In this document: positions 46,801 to 56,276 of the stretch, piece after piece
Layout: every line of letters begins with the position of its first letter
How positions within the stretch are numbered: position 1 is the first letter of the stretch
Source of the DNA: an alpha proteobacterium SCGC AAA536-G10
Lineage (GTDB): Bacteria; Pseudomonadota; Alphaproteobacteria; Puniceispirillales; Marisalimonadaceae
Length of the DNA stretch: 64,000 bases
Assembly (NCBI GenBank): GCA_000384615.1
Contig: ARQU01000003.1
Span: 1-64,000 of the forward strand
Direction of reading: 5' to 3'
The notes under the pieces: model-generated
Seen by the model: the letters and a program-made list of their open reading frames with translations, nothing else
Databases searched by the model: none
Told to the model about the DNA's origin: nothing
Translations under genes and position numbers: made by a program

Positions 46801-47715
46801 ATGCCTGTTGTAACAGTAAATACTAGTGGAATAGATGAAAACTTAAACAAATTAGGTTCTCCTTTAGATTATTTTAGGCTAATGAAACCTAGAGTTATGT
46901 CTTTAGTTGTGTTTACAGCTTTTGTTGGTTACTACACCGCAATACCTGTTGAGAGTTATGACTTACATCCTTTGTTAGCTTTGATTGGAATATTTGCAAT
47001 TGCACTTGGAGCTGGAGCATCTGGAGTGCTTAATCAATGGTACGACAGCGACATTGATCAGTTAATGTCAAGAACTAGAGATAGGCCTATTCCACAAGGT
47101 AAAATTCACCCTTCTGATGCCCTTTCATTTGGTGTGATAACATCACTATTATCTATCATTATCTTAGGTTTATCAGTCAACTGGCTTGCTGCAAGTTTGT
47201 TAGCATTTACAATTTTATTTTATGCTATTATTTATACAATCTGGTTAAAAAGATATACTGTTCAAAATATTGTAATTGGGGGTACTGCTGGTGCTTTCCC
47301 ACCAGTAATTGGACAAGTGTGTGCTACAGGTAATATAGGTATAGAATCATTAATTTTGTTTTTGATAATTTTTTTATGGACTCCTCCTCATTTTTGGGCC
47401 TTGGCTCTAATTAAGAAAGACGATTATGCAGCTGCTAAAATTCCTATGCTTCCAATTATTGCTGGTGACAAAATAACAAGAAAAAATATATTAATTTATT
47501 CATTTTTATTAGTGCCATGTTCATATTTACCGTGGATATTTGATTACTCTGGTAATTTATTTTTATTTATAGTTACGATATTTGGTGTAGAGTTTTTAAG
47601 AAAATCCATTTTAGTTATAAAAGAGGTCGAAGGCTCCGAGAAAAGTCTATTTATATACTCAATTTTCTATTTAAGCATTGTATTCGCGACTATTTGTATT
47701 GATAGAATAATTTAA
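46801..47715 (+). CDS. ctaB: Protoheme IX farnesyltransferase
   Basis: This 304-residue membrane prenyltransferase has the motif NQWYDSDIDQLMSRTRDRP and a second Asp-rich loop KKDDYAAAKIPMLP. It makes haem O, the precursor of the haem A used by subunit I. It lies between coxA and coxF in the oxidase operon, its standard place in alphaproteobacteria. About eight membrane helices are visible. Confidence 0.96.
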   Translation: MPVVTVNTSGIDENLNKLGSPLDYFRLMKPRVMSLVVFTAFVGYYTAIPVESYDLHPLLALIGIFAIALGAGASGVLNQWYDSDIDQLMSRTRDRPIPQGKIHPSDALSFGVITSLLSIIILGLSVNWLAASLLAFTILFYAIIYTIWLKRYTVQNIVIGGTAGAFPPVIGQVCATGNIGIESLILFLIIFLWTPPHFWALALIKKDDYAAAKIPMLPIIAGDKITRKNILIYSFLLVPCSYLPWIFDYSGNLFLFIVTIFGVEFLRKSILVIKEVEGSEKSLFIYSIFYLSIVFATICIDRII

Positions 47716-47730
47716 CTTACAGGAGAAATT

Positions 47731-47874
47731 TTGAATACTAATAAAAATGACAAAAATATTAAAACATTTTATGAAAATAGAAAATCTAAGAATTTTGCTG
47801 TTTTGGGTATAATAATTGGTATGGTGGTCTTATTCTTTTTTATAACAATTTTGAGAATGGACATTACAGGGTAG
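47731..47874 (+). CDS. coxF: CoxF-like small cytochrome oxidase assembly protein
   Basis: This 47-codon gene starts at TTG and is preceded by AGGAG at 47721-47725. It ends with TAG directly before the ctaG ATG. The product has a basic N-terminal part (KTFYENRKSKN), one membrane helix (about 22-41) and a short tail (RMDITG). Position between ctaB and ctaG and the layout match the small CoxF proteins of alphaproteobacteria. Its exact role in assembly is unknown. It is easy to miss because of its length and TTG start. Confidence 0.88.
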   Translation: MNTNKNDKNIKTFYENRKSKNFAVLGIIIGMVVLFFFITILRMDITG

Positions 47875-48414
47875 ATGGCTGTTAGTTTATCAAAAAAAAA
47901 TAATAATTTTCTTATATGGACACTACTTATTGCTGTTTTTATGCTTGGCTTATCGTTTGCTTCAGTTCCATTATATGATTTGTTTTGTAGGGTAACAGGT
48001 TATGCAGGAACAGTTCAAAGGGCGTCCTTAGCGCCAGGATCAAGTGGTCAATACAAAAATATTCAAATAAGATTTGACTCAAATATATCGTCAGATTTGA
48101 ACTGGGAATTTACAGCGCCTAAAAAAGAAATTATAGTTCAACCGGGTGTACAAGAAGTTATTTATTATACAGCTAAAAACTTATCTGATAATGTAACCAC
48201 AGGTACTGCAGTTTTTAATGTATCCCCGCCTAAAGCAGGAAGCATTTTTATGAAAGTTGATTGTTTTTGTTTTGTAAAACAAACACTTCAACCAGGAGAA
48301 GAGGTTAAAATGCCTGTATCATTTTATGTCGATCCAAGTATAAATGATGATGACAATACTAAGAATTTAGAAGAAATTACCTTATCATATACATTTTTTA
48401 GTGCTGAAACTTAG
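47875..48414 (+). CDS. ctaG: Cytochrome c oxidase copper-insertion protein (Cox11/CtaG)
   Basis: This 179-residue protein has one N-terminal membrane helix and a periplasmic immunoglobulin-like domain. The copper-binding CFCF motif is present in KVDCFCFVKQ, and VPLYDLFCRVTGYAGT follows the helix. It inserts CuB into subunit I. It begins at the base after the coxF stop. coxC follows 54 bases later. Confidence 0.97.
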   Translation: MAVSLSKKNNNFLIWTLLIAVFMLGLSFASVPLYDLFCRVTGYAGTVQRASLAPGSSGQYKNIQIRFDSNISSDLNWEFTAPKKEIIVQPGVQEVIYYTAKNLSDNVTTGTAVFNVSPPKAGSIFMKVDCFCFVKQTLQPGEEVKMPVSFYVDPSINDDDNTKNLEEITLSYTFFSAET

Positions 48415-48468
48415 GTATTGAGTTTATAAGTTTAAAAATATAATAATAAGTTAAGTAAGGAGTATTTA

Positions 48469-49254
48469 ATGAGCGGTGATCAAAAGCATCAATATCATTT
48501 AGTTGAACCAAGTCCGTGGCCTGCACTAGGGTCAGCTGCTGGTTTTACTTTGTTCTTAGGTCTTACTTTGCTCATGCATGAATACCCATACTCAATTTAT
48601 GTTTTAGGTGCTGGCTTATTGATGGTAATTGCAACCATGTTTTACTGGTGGAGAGATGTGATTAGAGAGGCTGAATATCAAGGACATCATACACCAATTG
48701 TTCAAATAGGTATGAGGTATGGTATGATATTTTTTATCTGTTCTGAGGTTATGTTCTTTGTAGCATTTTTCTGGGCTTTCTTTGATTCTAGTCTATATCC
48801 CGATACAGGTGTTTGGCCACCAGCTGACATAGTAGCTCTAGACCCTTTTGATTTACCATTAATCAATACTTTAATTCTTCTTCTATCAGGATGCACTGTA
48901 ACTTGGTCTCATCACGCGTTACAGCACAACAATAGAAAAGATTTTATTAGGGGTCTTGTATTAACAATAATCTTAGGTGCTATTTTTACAGCTGTTCAAG
49001 CTTACGAATATCAACACGCAACATTTGCGTTTACTGACGGAATTTATGCATCAACTTTCTACATGGCAACTGGATTTCATGGATTTCACGTTTTGGTTGG
49101 TACAATTTTTTTAACTGTTTGTTTATTTAGAGGTCTAAAAGGTCATTTTTCTTCTGAACACCACTTTGGATTTGAAGCTGCTGCATGGTATTGGCATTTT
49201 GTTGATGTGGTTTGGTTGTTTTTATTTGTGTGTATATACTGGTGGGGTGGTTGA
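48469..49254 (+). CDS. coxC: Cytochrome c oxidase subunit III
   Basis: This 261-residue protein has seven membrane helices. It opens YHLVEPSPWPALGSAAG and contains EVMFFVAFFWAFFDSSLYP and GFHGFHVLVG, all characteristic of subunit III. It stabilises the oxidase core. An AAGGAG ribosome-binding site at 48457-48462 is among the strongest in the window. surf1 follows 45 bases later. Confidence 0.98.
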   Translation: MSGDQKHQYHLVEPSPWPALGSAAGFTLFLGLTLLMHEYPYSIYVLGAGLLMVIATMFYWWRDVIREAEYQGHHTPIVQIGMRYGMIFFICSEVMFFVAFFWAFFDSSLYPDTGVWPPADIVALDPFDLPLINTLILLLSGCTVTWSHHALQHNNRKDFIRGLVLTIILGAIFTAVQAYEYQHATFAFTDGIYASTFYMATGFHGFHVLVGTIFLTVCLFRGLKGHFSSEHHFGFEAAAWYWHFVDVVWLFLFVCIYWWGG

Positions 49255-49299
49255 TAAGTATACTAAACTCATCAAAAATTTGGAGATTACATACAACTA

Positions 49300-50043
49300 A
49301 TGAATATTTACTTTAGGCCTCTGCTTTGGCCAACAATATTTTCTATATTAATTTTTGCTCTTTTGTTCAGTTTTGGTACTTGGCAGGTTAAAAGGTTATT
49401 TTGGAAACAAGCATTAATAGAAAGATACACAACCCAAAGTCAATCTAATCCAATTAAAAATCCTTCCGAATTAGACTCATTAAAAATAAAAGAATTTAAA
49501 TCCGTAGAATTTTCAGGATCATTTTTACATAATGAGGAAATTTATATTACTGGCAAAACTTATGAGGGTAATGCTGGATTTCATGTAATTACACCATTTA
49601 ATCTTAGTAACAATAAAATAATTTTAATAAATAGAGGTTGGGTATCTGAAGGTTATAGAAATCCTAAAAAGAGAAAGTTTAGTTTAGTTGAGGGACAAAT
49701 TGTTTTAAAAGGAATAATAAGATACCCACAAAAAAAAGGTTACTTTGTTCCAGAAAATGACGGCAAGAATGGTTTTTGGTTTACAATAAAGCCTAATGAA
49801 ATAATTAATTTTTTAAACCTAACTTCAAATGAAGTAATAAATAATTATTATATAGATGCTCTTCGCCAAGGAGAAAAGCTAACTCTTCCAATAGGAGTTA
49901 CAGGTAAGCCGAAATTAAGGAATCAACACTTATCATATGCTGTAACATGGTATGGCTTGGCTTTGTCTTTGTTATTTGTATATTTTTCATATCACGTATC
50001 TTCTGGTAGATTAAGTTTCAAAAAGAAAGACAACAATGAGTAA
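49300..50043 (+). CDS. surf1: SURF1 family oxidase assembly protein
   Basis: This 247-residue protein has the SURF1 layout: an N-terminal helix (about 9-25) followed by FGTWQVKRLFWK, a periplasmic domain with LINRGWV, and a second helix near the C-terminus after NQHLSYAVTWYGLA. It supplies haem A to subunit I. The last 8 bases overlap thrC, so the oxidase operon may read on into thrC and the peptidase gene. Confidence 0.95.
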   Translation: MNIYFRPLLWPTIFSILIFALLFSFGTWQVKRLFWKQALIERYTTQSQSNPIKNPSELDSLKIKEFKSVEFSGSFLHNEEIYITGKTYEGNAGFHVITPFNLSNNKIILINRGWVSEGYRNPKKRKFSLVEGQIVLKGIIRYPQKKGYFVPENDGKNGFWFTIKPNEIINFLNLTSNEVINNYYIDALRQGEKLTLPIGVTGKPKLRNQHLSYAVTWYGLALSLLFVYFSYHVSSGRLSFKKKDNNE

Positions 50044-51451
50044 TTCGATTAAATATTCAAGTACAAGAGGTGGAGAATCATCCCTTACTTATGAAGACGT
50101 TCTTTTGTCTGGTTTAGCTAGGGATGGAGGTTTGTTCATGCCAGAAGAATGGCCGGAATTTAGCCATTCTGATTTAAATGAAATGAAGCATTTAAATTAT
50201 GCGGAATTATCAGCAAAAATTATAAGACCTTTCGTAGAACCTTGTTTAAGTGAAAACGAATTATTAAAAATCTCCAAAGATACCTACTATGCATTTAACA
50301 AAGATGTTGCACCCTTATATCAACTTAATAAAAACTTACACGTGCTTGAATTGTTTCATGGTCCGACCTTAGCTTTCAAAGACTATGCAATGCAGTTTTT
50401 AGCTAGAGCTTTTAATCAAGCACTAAAAAAAAGAGCTCAAAAGGGTGTAATTTTGGGAGCAACTAGTGGTGATACAGGATCAGCTGCTTTAGAGGCTTTC
50501 AAAGGTAGAGAAAATATAGATATTTTTATCCTGTTTCCTCATAAAAGAGTTTCAAGCGTTCAACAAAAGCAGATGACTTGGATTAATGAGAAAGGAGCTT
50601 ACGCTTTATCAGTTAAAACAGATTTTGATGGATGTCAGGCAATAGTCAAAGATTGTTTTGAAGACTTGAAATTTAAAGACGAAACTTCATTGTCGGCTAT
50701 AAATTCTATTAACTGGGTAAGGCTTTTACCTCAAATTGTATATTATTTTTACTCTGCTTTAAAAATAGGTGTGCCAGATAAAGAGATTGTATTTTCGGTT
50801 CCTACAGGTAATTTTGGAAACATATTAGCAGGATGGATGGCCAAAAAAATTGGTTTGCCTATATCAAAATTAATATGTGGATCAAATCAAAACGATATAT
50901 TAACAAGATTTTTCAATAACGGGTCAATGGAGAGAAAAAATGTTCTTCCTTCCTATAGTCCAAGTATGGATATACAAGTTTCTAGTAACTTTGAACGGCT
51001 TCTATACGAGATAAATGAAAGAGATACAAATAAAGTTAAGCAGCAAATGAAAAAATTCAAAAATAATGGCAATTTTGAAATCACAAAAAATCAACTTAAA
51101 AAAATCAGTAAATTATTTTCTGCATATATGATTTCAGACGAGGAAACTTTAGAAATAATAAACAAGGTTTATATAGAGTATAATTACATTCTTGATCCTC
51201 ATAGTGCAATTGGATATGGAGCAGCTCAAAAAGCACTTGATAACAATATTATATCAAAAGATATGTCGGTAATTTCACTTGCATGTGCTCATCCTGCAAA
51301 GTTTCCAGAGATAATTAGTAAAAGTATAAATGTAATGCCAAAAAAACCATCTCATTTGGAAAATATAATGAGTAGTAAAGAACATTTTAATATAATTGAG
51401 CCAAGCATAAATGATATTCAAAATTTTATTAAATCTAATATGAGAAACTGA
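50036..51451 (+). CDS. thrC: Threonine synthase
   Basis: This 471-residue PLP enzyme starts with YSSTRGG and carries LFHGPTLAFKDYAMQ, which holds the Schiff-base Lys115. GATSGDTGSAALEAF binds the phosphate of PLP. It converts O-phosphohomoserine to threonine, and its substrate is made by ThrB (56273-57259). It overlaps surf1 by 8 bases and the next peptidase gene by one base (TGATG). Confidence 0.96.
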   Translation: MSNSIKYSSTRGGESSLTYEDVLLSGLARDGGLFMPEEWPEFSHSDLNEMKHLNYAELSAKIIRPFVEPCLSENELLKISKDTYYAFNKDVAPLYQLNKNLHVLELFHGPTLAFKDYAMQFLARAFNQALKKRAQKGVILGATSGDTGSAALEAFKGRENIDIFILFPHKRVSSVQQKQMTWINEKGAYALSVKTDFDGCQAIVKDCFEDLKFKDETSLSAINSINWVRLLPQIVYYFYSALKIGVPDKEIVFSVPTGNFGNILAGWMAKKIGLPISKLICGSNQNDILTRFFNNGSMERKNVLPSYSPSMDIQVSSNFERLLYEINERDTNKVKQQMKKFKNNGNFEITKNQLKKISKLFSAYMISDEETLEIINKVYIEYNYILDPHSAIGYGAAQKALDNNIISKDMSVISLACAHPAKFPEIISKSINVMPKKPSHLENIMSSKEHFNIIEPSINDIQNFIKSNMRN

Positions 51452-52707
51452 TGGATGTAGAATTCAAAATATTAGACAGTGGTCTTACATTATTACATGA
51501 CCAGATGAATGTCGATAGTACATCAGTCGGAGTTTACATTGGATCTGGAAGTTCACAAGAGACAGAGGACGAATGTGGAATAGCACATATGCTAGAGCAT
51601 ATGGCATTTAAAGGAACTGAAAACAGAAATGCAGAAAAAATAGCTAGAGAAATAGAAGATGTTGGTGGCGATATAAATGCATACACAAGCAAAGAGGTCA
51701 CAGCGTATTATATTAAAGTTTTAAAAGAAGACACAAACCTTGGTATTGATATTTTATCTGACATTATTAAAAATTCTACTTTTCCAAGAGAAGAAATTGA
51801 AAGGGAACGTGGTGTTATTATTTCGGAAATAGGTCAGTCATATGATGCTCCAGATGATAAAGTATTTGAAAATTTTACCTCAACAGCTTTTAAAAATCAA
51901 TCTATAGGCAGGCCAATTCTTGGAACTAGAGAGACCGTAAGTAATTTTCAACAATGTGATTTAAAGTCATTTTTGAAAGCCAATTATGCCCCACAAAACA
52001 TGGTTGTTGCTTCATCTGGTAATTTGGATAGAGATTGGTTTTTTAGATCTGTAGAAGAAAAATTTTCAAATATAAAAAATAGTTTTAAATGCACGAAAAA
52101 ATTATCGAGATGGAATTCTGGTTTTTGTGGAGAAGATAGAGATTTAGAACAAACACAATTAGTTTTTGGTATTGAGGGTCTTAAAAATACTGATTTTGAT
52201 CGTTATTCGTTACGTGCACTCGCTATTATACTAGGTGGTGGTATGTCATCAAGGTTATTTCAAGAAATAAGAGAAAAAAGAGGTTTATGTTATTCTATTT
52301 TCTCTTTTACACAAATGCAAAATTCCTCTGGAGTCTTTGGATTTTATGCGGGCACTTCACCAAATGATTTAAATGAATTACTTGAAGCAAGTTTAAACGA
52401 ATGGAAAAATATTAAAAACTCTATTTCTAATGACGAATTAACTAGAGCTAAAGCTCAAATGCGTTCAGGCTTTATTATGGGGCAAGAAAGTAACGGTGCA
52501 AGAGCTGAATATCATGCAAAAAGTATGATTAATTTTGGTAAACTAATAGAAATTAATGAAGTAATAAAAAAAATAGAAAATATTTCTATTACTTCTATCT
52601 GTGATGTTGTAGAAAAATTGTTTGCTTCAGCTAATCCAGTCTTATCTGTAATAGGTCGAGATGCATCGTCATTAAAGAAATTAAACGTCAATAATCTGCT
52701 TAATTAG
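51451..52707 (+). CDS. M16-family zinc peptidase (mitochondrial-processing-peptidase-like)
   Basis: This 418-residue protein has the inverted zinc motif HMLEH (His46, Glu49, His50) and the downstream ligand Glu126 in GVIISEIGQ. A second, inactive-type half follows, with GGGMSSRLFQEIREKRGLCY. It resembles the beta-subunit of mitochondrial processing peptidase and the alphaproteobacterial cytosolic or periplasmic M16B proteins. No signal peptide is visible. Its place after thrC is conserved in alphaproteobacteria. The substrate is unknown. Confidence 0.92.
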   Translation: MDVEFKILDSGLTLLHDQMNVDSTSVGVYIGSGSSQETEDECGIAHMLEHMAFKGTENRNAEKIAREIEDVGGDINAYTSKEVTAYYIKVLKEDTNLGIDILSDIIKNSTFPREEIERERGVIISEIGQSYDAPDDKVFENFTSTAFKNQSIGRPILGTRETVSNFQQCDLKSFLKANYAPQNMVVASSGNLDRDWFFRSVEEKFSNIKNSFKCTKKLSRWNSGFCGEDRDLEQTQLVFGIEGLKNTDFDRYSLRALAIILGGGMSSRLFQEIREKRGLCYSIFSFTQMQNSSGVFGFYAGTSPNDLNELLEASLNEWKNIKNSISNDELTRAKAQMRSGFIMGQESNGARAEYHAKSMINFGKLIEINEVIKKIENISITSICDVVEKLFASANPVLSVIGRDASSLKKLNVNNLLN

Positions 52708-52712
52708 ATTGT

Positions 52713-53273
52713 TTAGGCACTCCCTGAGTATGATACAAGCCTTTTGGGATCAACCCCCATCTTTGTAAGCGTATCTTTCCATAAAGAAATTTCTAAATCA
52801 TTGTGAAATATTAATTCCTTTGAAGAATTTGTAATAATCCAACAATTTTCAAGCACTTCATTATTTAATTGTCCTTTATCCCATACTGCACAACCTAGAA
52901 AAAATTTAGCATTTTGTGGTGGTTGATTTTTTGAAATATCTTTTAAAATTCCCTCAGAGCTAGTAATCATTACACCTTCAAGAATGTATTCTGAAGTGGA
53001 ATATTTTTTATCATTAGAGTGTATAATAAAACCTTGGTTTAGATGCACAGGGCCTCCAAAAAAAGTTGGGGTGGATTTTATTTTAAGATCATTATTTATG
53101 TTCATCTTTTTTAAAAATTGGTAGGTGTCAAAATTATAAAGAGGTTTATTTAAAATCAAACCCATAGTAATTTCATTACTATGTTCACAGACCAGTATAA
53201 CTGAATTTTGAAATCTTACATCTTCAAGTCCTGGAGATGCAATCAAAAGTTTACCTAACAATTCTTGATCCAT
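52713..53273 (-). CDS. yqgE: YqgE/AlgH family protein (UPF0301)
   Basis: The frame extends to 53339, but those 22 extra residues come from AT-repeat DNA. The start at 53273 (186 residues) gives MDQELLGKLLIASPGLED, the conserved N-terminus. VILVCEHSNEITMGLILNKPL and FFGGPVHLNQGF are family motifs. The function of YqgE/AlgH is not established, although it has been linked to alginate regulation in Pseudomonas. It is divergent from the DsbD-like gene, with a 58-base gap containing a tandem repeat. Confidence 0.93.
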   Translation of the reverse strand: MDQELLGKLLIASPGLEDVRFQNSVILVCEHSNEITMGLILNKPLYNFDTYQFLKKMNINNDLKIKSTPTFFGGPVHLNQGFIIHSNDKKYSTSEYILEGVMITSSEGILKDISKNQPPQNAKFFLGCAVWDKGQLNNEVLENCWIITNSSKELIFHNDLEISLWKDTLTKMGVDPKRLVSYSGSA

Positions 53274-53285
53274 ATATGGTATTCC

Positions 53286-53310
53286 AATATAATATAATAT
53301 AATATGATAT
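53286..53310. repeat. AATAT tandem repeat in a divergent promoter gap
   Basis: The pentamer AATAT occurs four times in a row (53286-53305), followed by one variant copy, GATAT. It fills much of the 58-base gap between yqgE and the DsbD-like gene. Each unit also creates an overlapping TATAAT hexamer in the + direction. Copy-number changes would shift promoter spacing on both sides. Confidence 0.85.
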
Positions 53311-53331
53311 AATAATAACCGAAAAGAAATA

Positions 53332-55296
53332 ATGTACAATAATGTAGTGAGTTTAAAATATTATAAAATTGTATTAATCTTTTTTTGTTTATTTTTTGTT
53401 AACTTTTTAAGTATTAACAAATGTTTCTCAAATTTTTTATCTTCTAATAATAATTTAGAAATAAATAAAAATTACAAATTTATTAATTTCGAACTTTTAT
53501 TTGGAAAAAAATCTGAAAGTAACCCGTCTGAAATTTTACTAGGATTAAAAGTTAATCTCTCACCAAAATGGAAAATATATTGGCGAAATCCAGGAGATGC
53601 TGGTTTACCTCCTGAAATAAACTTTAACAATGCCCACAATATTAAATCAGCTAAACTCCTATTTCCAAATCCTAAAAGATTTGATTTTTTTGGTATAGAA
53701 ACATTTGGTTATGAAAAAAAAGTTATTTTTCCACTAGAAATCATACTTGAACAACAGGAACAAGTTATGTCAGGTCCTTTGGAATTTAATGCGCAGGTAT
53801 GCTCAGATATTTGTGTGCCTGTAACTCACAAATTTAACTTAAATAAAATAAATCTTAATCATGAAAGTAAAATATTATTAGAAGAAATAAATACGTATAA
53901 AAATCAAGTGCCAAAATTAGCAGAACAAAACTTAAAGTTAATATCATCTGATTTTGAAGACAATAAATTAAAACTAACTTTTGAAAATAACTTAAATATA
54001 AAACCATATGATATCATTGTTGAGGATAGTAAAGGACATATATATTCCAAGCCATACTTCACCTCGAAAGAAAATTTATTGAATTTATCATTAAACCTTA
54101 ACAATAAAAAAAATTATAATTTTAGCGCTTTAAAACTAACTTTTCTTACTGATAATTTTAGCTATCAAGCATCTGTTGGGGATTTAACAACATTTAAAAC
54201 AAATAATTTTTTAAACAATATAGATAATACTCTGAGTTTTCAAATTTTACTTATAGCCTTCATAGGTGGGTTTATTCTGAATTTTATGCCATGTGTTTTA
54301 CCTGTATTGTCGCTAAAAATGATACAACTTGTGAGTTTAAGTTCCAAGAGTAGAACAGTTTATAATAGGAAATTATTTTTTAATATATTAGGAATTCTGA
54401 CTACGTTTTTTTTGTTAGCGACTATAACATATTTCATCAAAGTTTCTGGGAATCTTGTTGGTTGGGGAATACAATTTCAAAACCCATATTTCCTTATATT
54501 TATGATTATATTAACGTCTTTTTTTGCGTTAAATCTATTAGGTATATTCCATTATTTTATACCAGCAAAACTCTTGTCAATTTTGTCTTACAAAGGAGAA
54601 GGTTTCTTTGGTGATTTTTTAACAGGAATGTTTCTAACTTTCTTGGCAACCCCTTGTACAGCCCCCCTAGTAGGAACAGCTATTGGCTTTGCTCTTTCAG
54701 GAAATATGATTGAAATTTATTCTGTCCTTTTAATAATGGGATTTGGCTTGTCTTTACCATTGATTTTGTTTGGTTTATTTCCAAGGATGATATCATTTAT
54801 TCCTAAGTCTGGTAAATGGTTAATAATCTTCAAAAAACTAATGGCTCTTTTACTTTTAATAACCTCTTTATGGTTAATTAATGTTTTAGTAGAATTACAA
54901 AGTAATGGTAAAAAATTTACAGAATCAAACATCTCTGATGTATCAATAATTAATTGGAATATAAGTGATAATTTTGGTTTACCTAATCAATTAGTTAAAG
55001 AAGGTAAAACTGTTTTTATAGATGTTACAGCTGATTGGTGTTTAACATGTAAGGTAAATAAGATTTTTGTTATTGATACCAAAGAAGTTTTAGAACTATT
55101 TAAGAAAAAAAATGTAATAACTTTAAGATTAGATTGGACAAAGCCAAATGAAAAAATCAAGGAATTTTTAGCTTCAAAAGGGCGCTACGGGATACCCTTT
55201 AATGAGATATATAGTCCTCTAATACCTAATGGTAAGTCTTTTCCAGAACTTTTAACTGTTAAAGTGATCGAAGAATATTTAGATATAGCTAAATAA
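53332..55296 (+). CDS. dsbD: DsbD/ScsB-like thiol:disulfide interchange protein
   Basis: This 654-residue protein has a signal sequence (about 1-33) and a periplasmic N-terminal domain with VCSDICVPVTH, a Cys pair. About eight membrane helices follow, with the CcdA-type motifs NFMPCVLPVLSLKM and FLATPCTAPLVG. A C-terminal thioredoxin-like domain has CLTC at Cys570 and Cys573. It should carry electrons from cytoplasmic thioredoxin to periplasmic thiols. The N-terminal domain fits the ScsB type better than E. coli DsbD. Clients could include the CuA and cytochrome proteins of the oxidase. Confidence 0.9.
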   Translation: MYNNVVSLKYYKIVLIFFCLFFVNFLSINKCFSNFLSSNNNLEINKNYKFINFELLFGKKSESNPSEILLGLKVNLSPKWKIYWRNPGDAGLPPEINFNNAHNIKSAKLLFPNPKRFDFFGIETFGYEKKVIFPLEIILEQQEQVMSGPLEFNAQVCSDICVPVTHKFNLNKINLNHESKILLEEINTYKNQVPKLAEQNLKLISSDFEDNKLKLTFENNLNIKPYDIIVEDSKGHIYSKPYFTSKENLLNLSLNLNNKKNYNFSALKLTFLTDNFSYQASVGDLTTFKTNNFLNNIDNTLSFQILLIAFIGGFILNFMPCVLPVLSLKMIQLVSLSSKSRTVYNRKLFFNILGILTTFFLLATITYFIKVSGNLVGWGIQFQNPYFLIFMIILTSFFALNLLGIFHYFIPAKLLSILSYKGEGFFGDFLTGMFLTFLATPCTAPLVGTAIGFALSGNMIEIYSVLLIMGFGLSLPLILFGLFPRMISFIPKSGKWLIIFKKLMALLLLITSLWLINVLVELQSNGKKFTESNISDVSIINWNISDNFGLPNQLVKEGKTVFIDVTADWCLTCKVNKIFVIDTKEVLELFKKKNVITLRLDWTKPNEKIKEFLASKGRYGIPFNEIYSPLIPNGKSFPELLTVKVIEEYLDIAK

Positions 55297-55357
55297 ATCT
55301 GTTTAAAATAACTTATATTTGTTTATTGTATAAACTTATCATAATTAAGGAGTTAAT

Positions 55358-55837
55358 ATGTCAATAGGTGTAGGAGATAGTTTCCCATCTGGTACTTTTC
55401 TTTTAAAAGATCATGAAGGTGTCAAGCACATTAGTACTGATGAATATTTTAAATCAAAAAAAGTAGTTCTTTTTGCATTACCTGGTGCTTTTACTCCTAC
55501 TTGTTCTGCTAAACATTTACCTAGCTACATTAATAATTATACACAGATAATAGAAAAAGGCGTATCTGTAATTGCATGTATGGCAGTTAACGATCCACAT
55601 GTTATGCGTGCTTGGGGTGAAGCAAATAGTGTAGTTGGAAAAATAGATATGCTTGCAGACACAGATTGTTCAATCTCAGAATCTTTAGGGTTAGATATGG
55701 ACTTTGGAAAAGTTATGGGTCGAAGGTCAAGAAGATTTTCTATGGTCGTTGAAAATAATATTATATCTAAATTATTTATTGAAGAGATAGGGGCTTTTGA
55801 AGTTTCCTCAGCCGAGAATATGTTAAAACATATGTAA
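55358..55837 (+). CDS. Peroxiredoxin, Prx5-type
   Basis: This 159-residue protein has the peroxidatic Cys49 in PGAFTPTCSAKHLP, the Prx5 active-site signature. The later RRSRRFSMVV segment is also typical. It reduces H2O2 and organic peroxides using glutaredoxin or thioredoxin. No second conserved Cys is obvious near the C-terminus, although Cys74 and Cys106 exist. An AAGGAG site at 55347-55352 precedes it. It is convergent with rnhA across 4 bases, a neighbourhood common in alphaproteobacteria. Confidence 0.94.
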   Translation: MSIGVGDSFPSGTFLLKDHEGVKHISTDEYFKSKKVVLFALPGAFTPTCSAKHLPSYINNYTQIIEKGVSVIACMAVNDPHVMRAWGEANSVVGKIDMLADTDCSISESLGLDMDFGKVMGRRSRRFSMVVENNIISKLFIEEIGAFEVSSAENMLKHM

Positions 55838-55841
55838 TCTC

Positions 55842-56276
55842 TTAAGATCTCTCGTTCATAGCTTTTACAGCTAATTCGTCTGCAATTTCGTTATAGTGAT
55901 CTCCCGAATGACCTTTAACCCAAAACCAATTTACTGAGTGAAAATGAACATACTTGTCTAACTCTATCCATAAATCTTTATTAGCAACGGGTTTCTTATT
56001 TGCTGTCTTCCATCCATTTTTTTTCCAATTAAAAATCCAAGAAGTTATGCCATTTTTTACATATTGCGAGTCAGTATATAAAGCTACATTGCTGGGTTTT
56101 GAAATTGTTTTAAGTGCTTCAATAGTAGCAGTTAATTCCATTTGATTATTTGTTGTTAATTGCTTTGATCCTGATATATACTTTTTTTCTTCAGCGTATA
56201 TTAAGATAGCACCCCACCCTCCTTTGCCCGGGTTACCTGAGCATGCGCCATCTGTGTAAATTGTTAGCTTATTCAT
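55842..56276 (-). CDS. rnhA: Ribonuclease HI
   Basis: This 144-residue protein carries the catalytic carboxylates Asp9 in [11 protein letters not shown], Glu47 in NNQMELTA and Asp69 in LYTDSQYV. The later [12 protein letters not shown] supplies the His and last Asp. It removes RNA from RNA-DNA hybrids. The gene overlaps thrB by 4 bases (ATGA), so it is the last gene of ispH-thrB-rnhA on the minus strand. Confidence 0.97.
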   Translation of the reverse strand: MNKLTIYTDGACSGNPGKGGWGAILIYAEEKKYISGSKQLTTNNQMELTATIEALKTISKPSNVALYTDSQYVKNGITSWIFNWKKNGWKTANKKPVANKDLWIELDKYVHFHSVNWFWVKGHSGDHYNEIADELAVKAMNERS

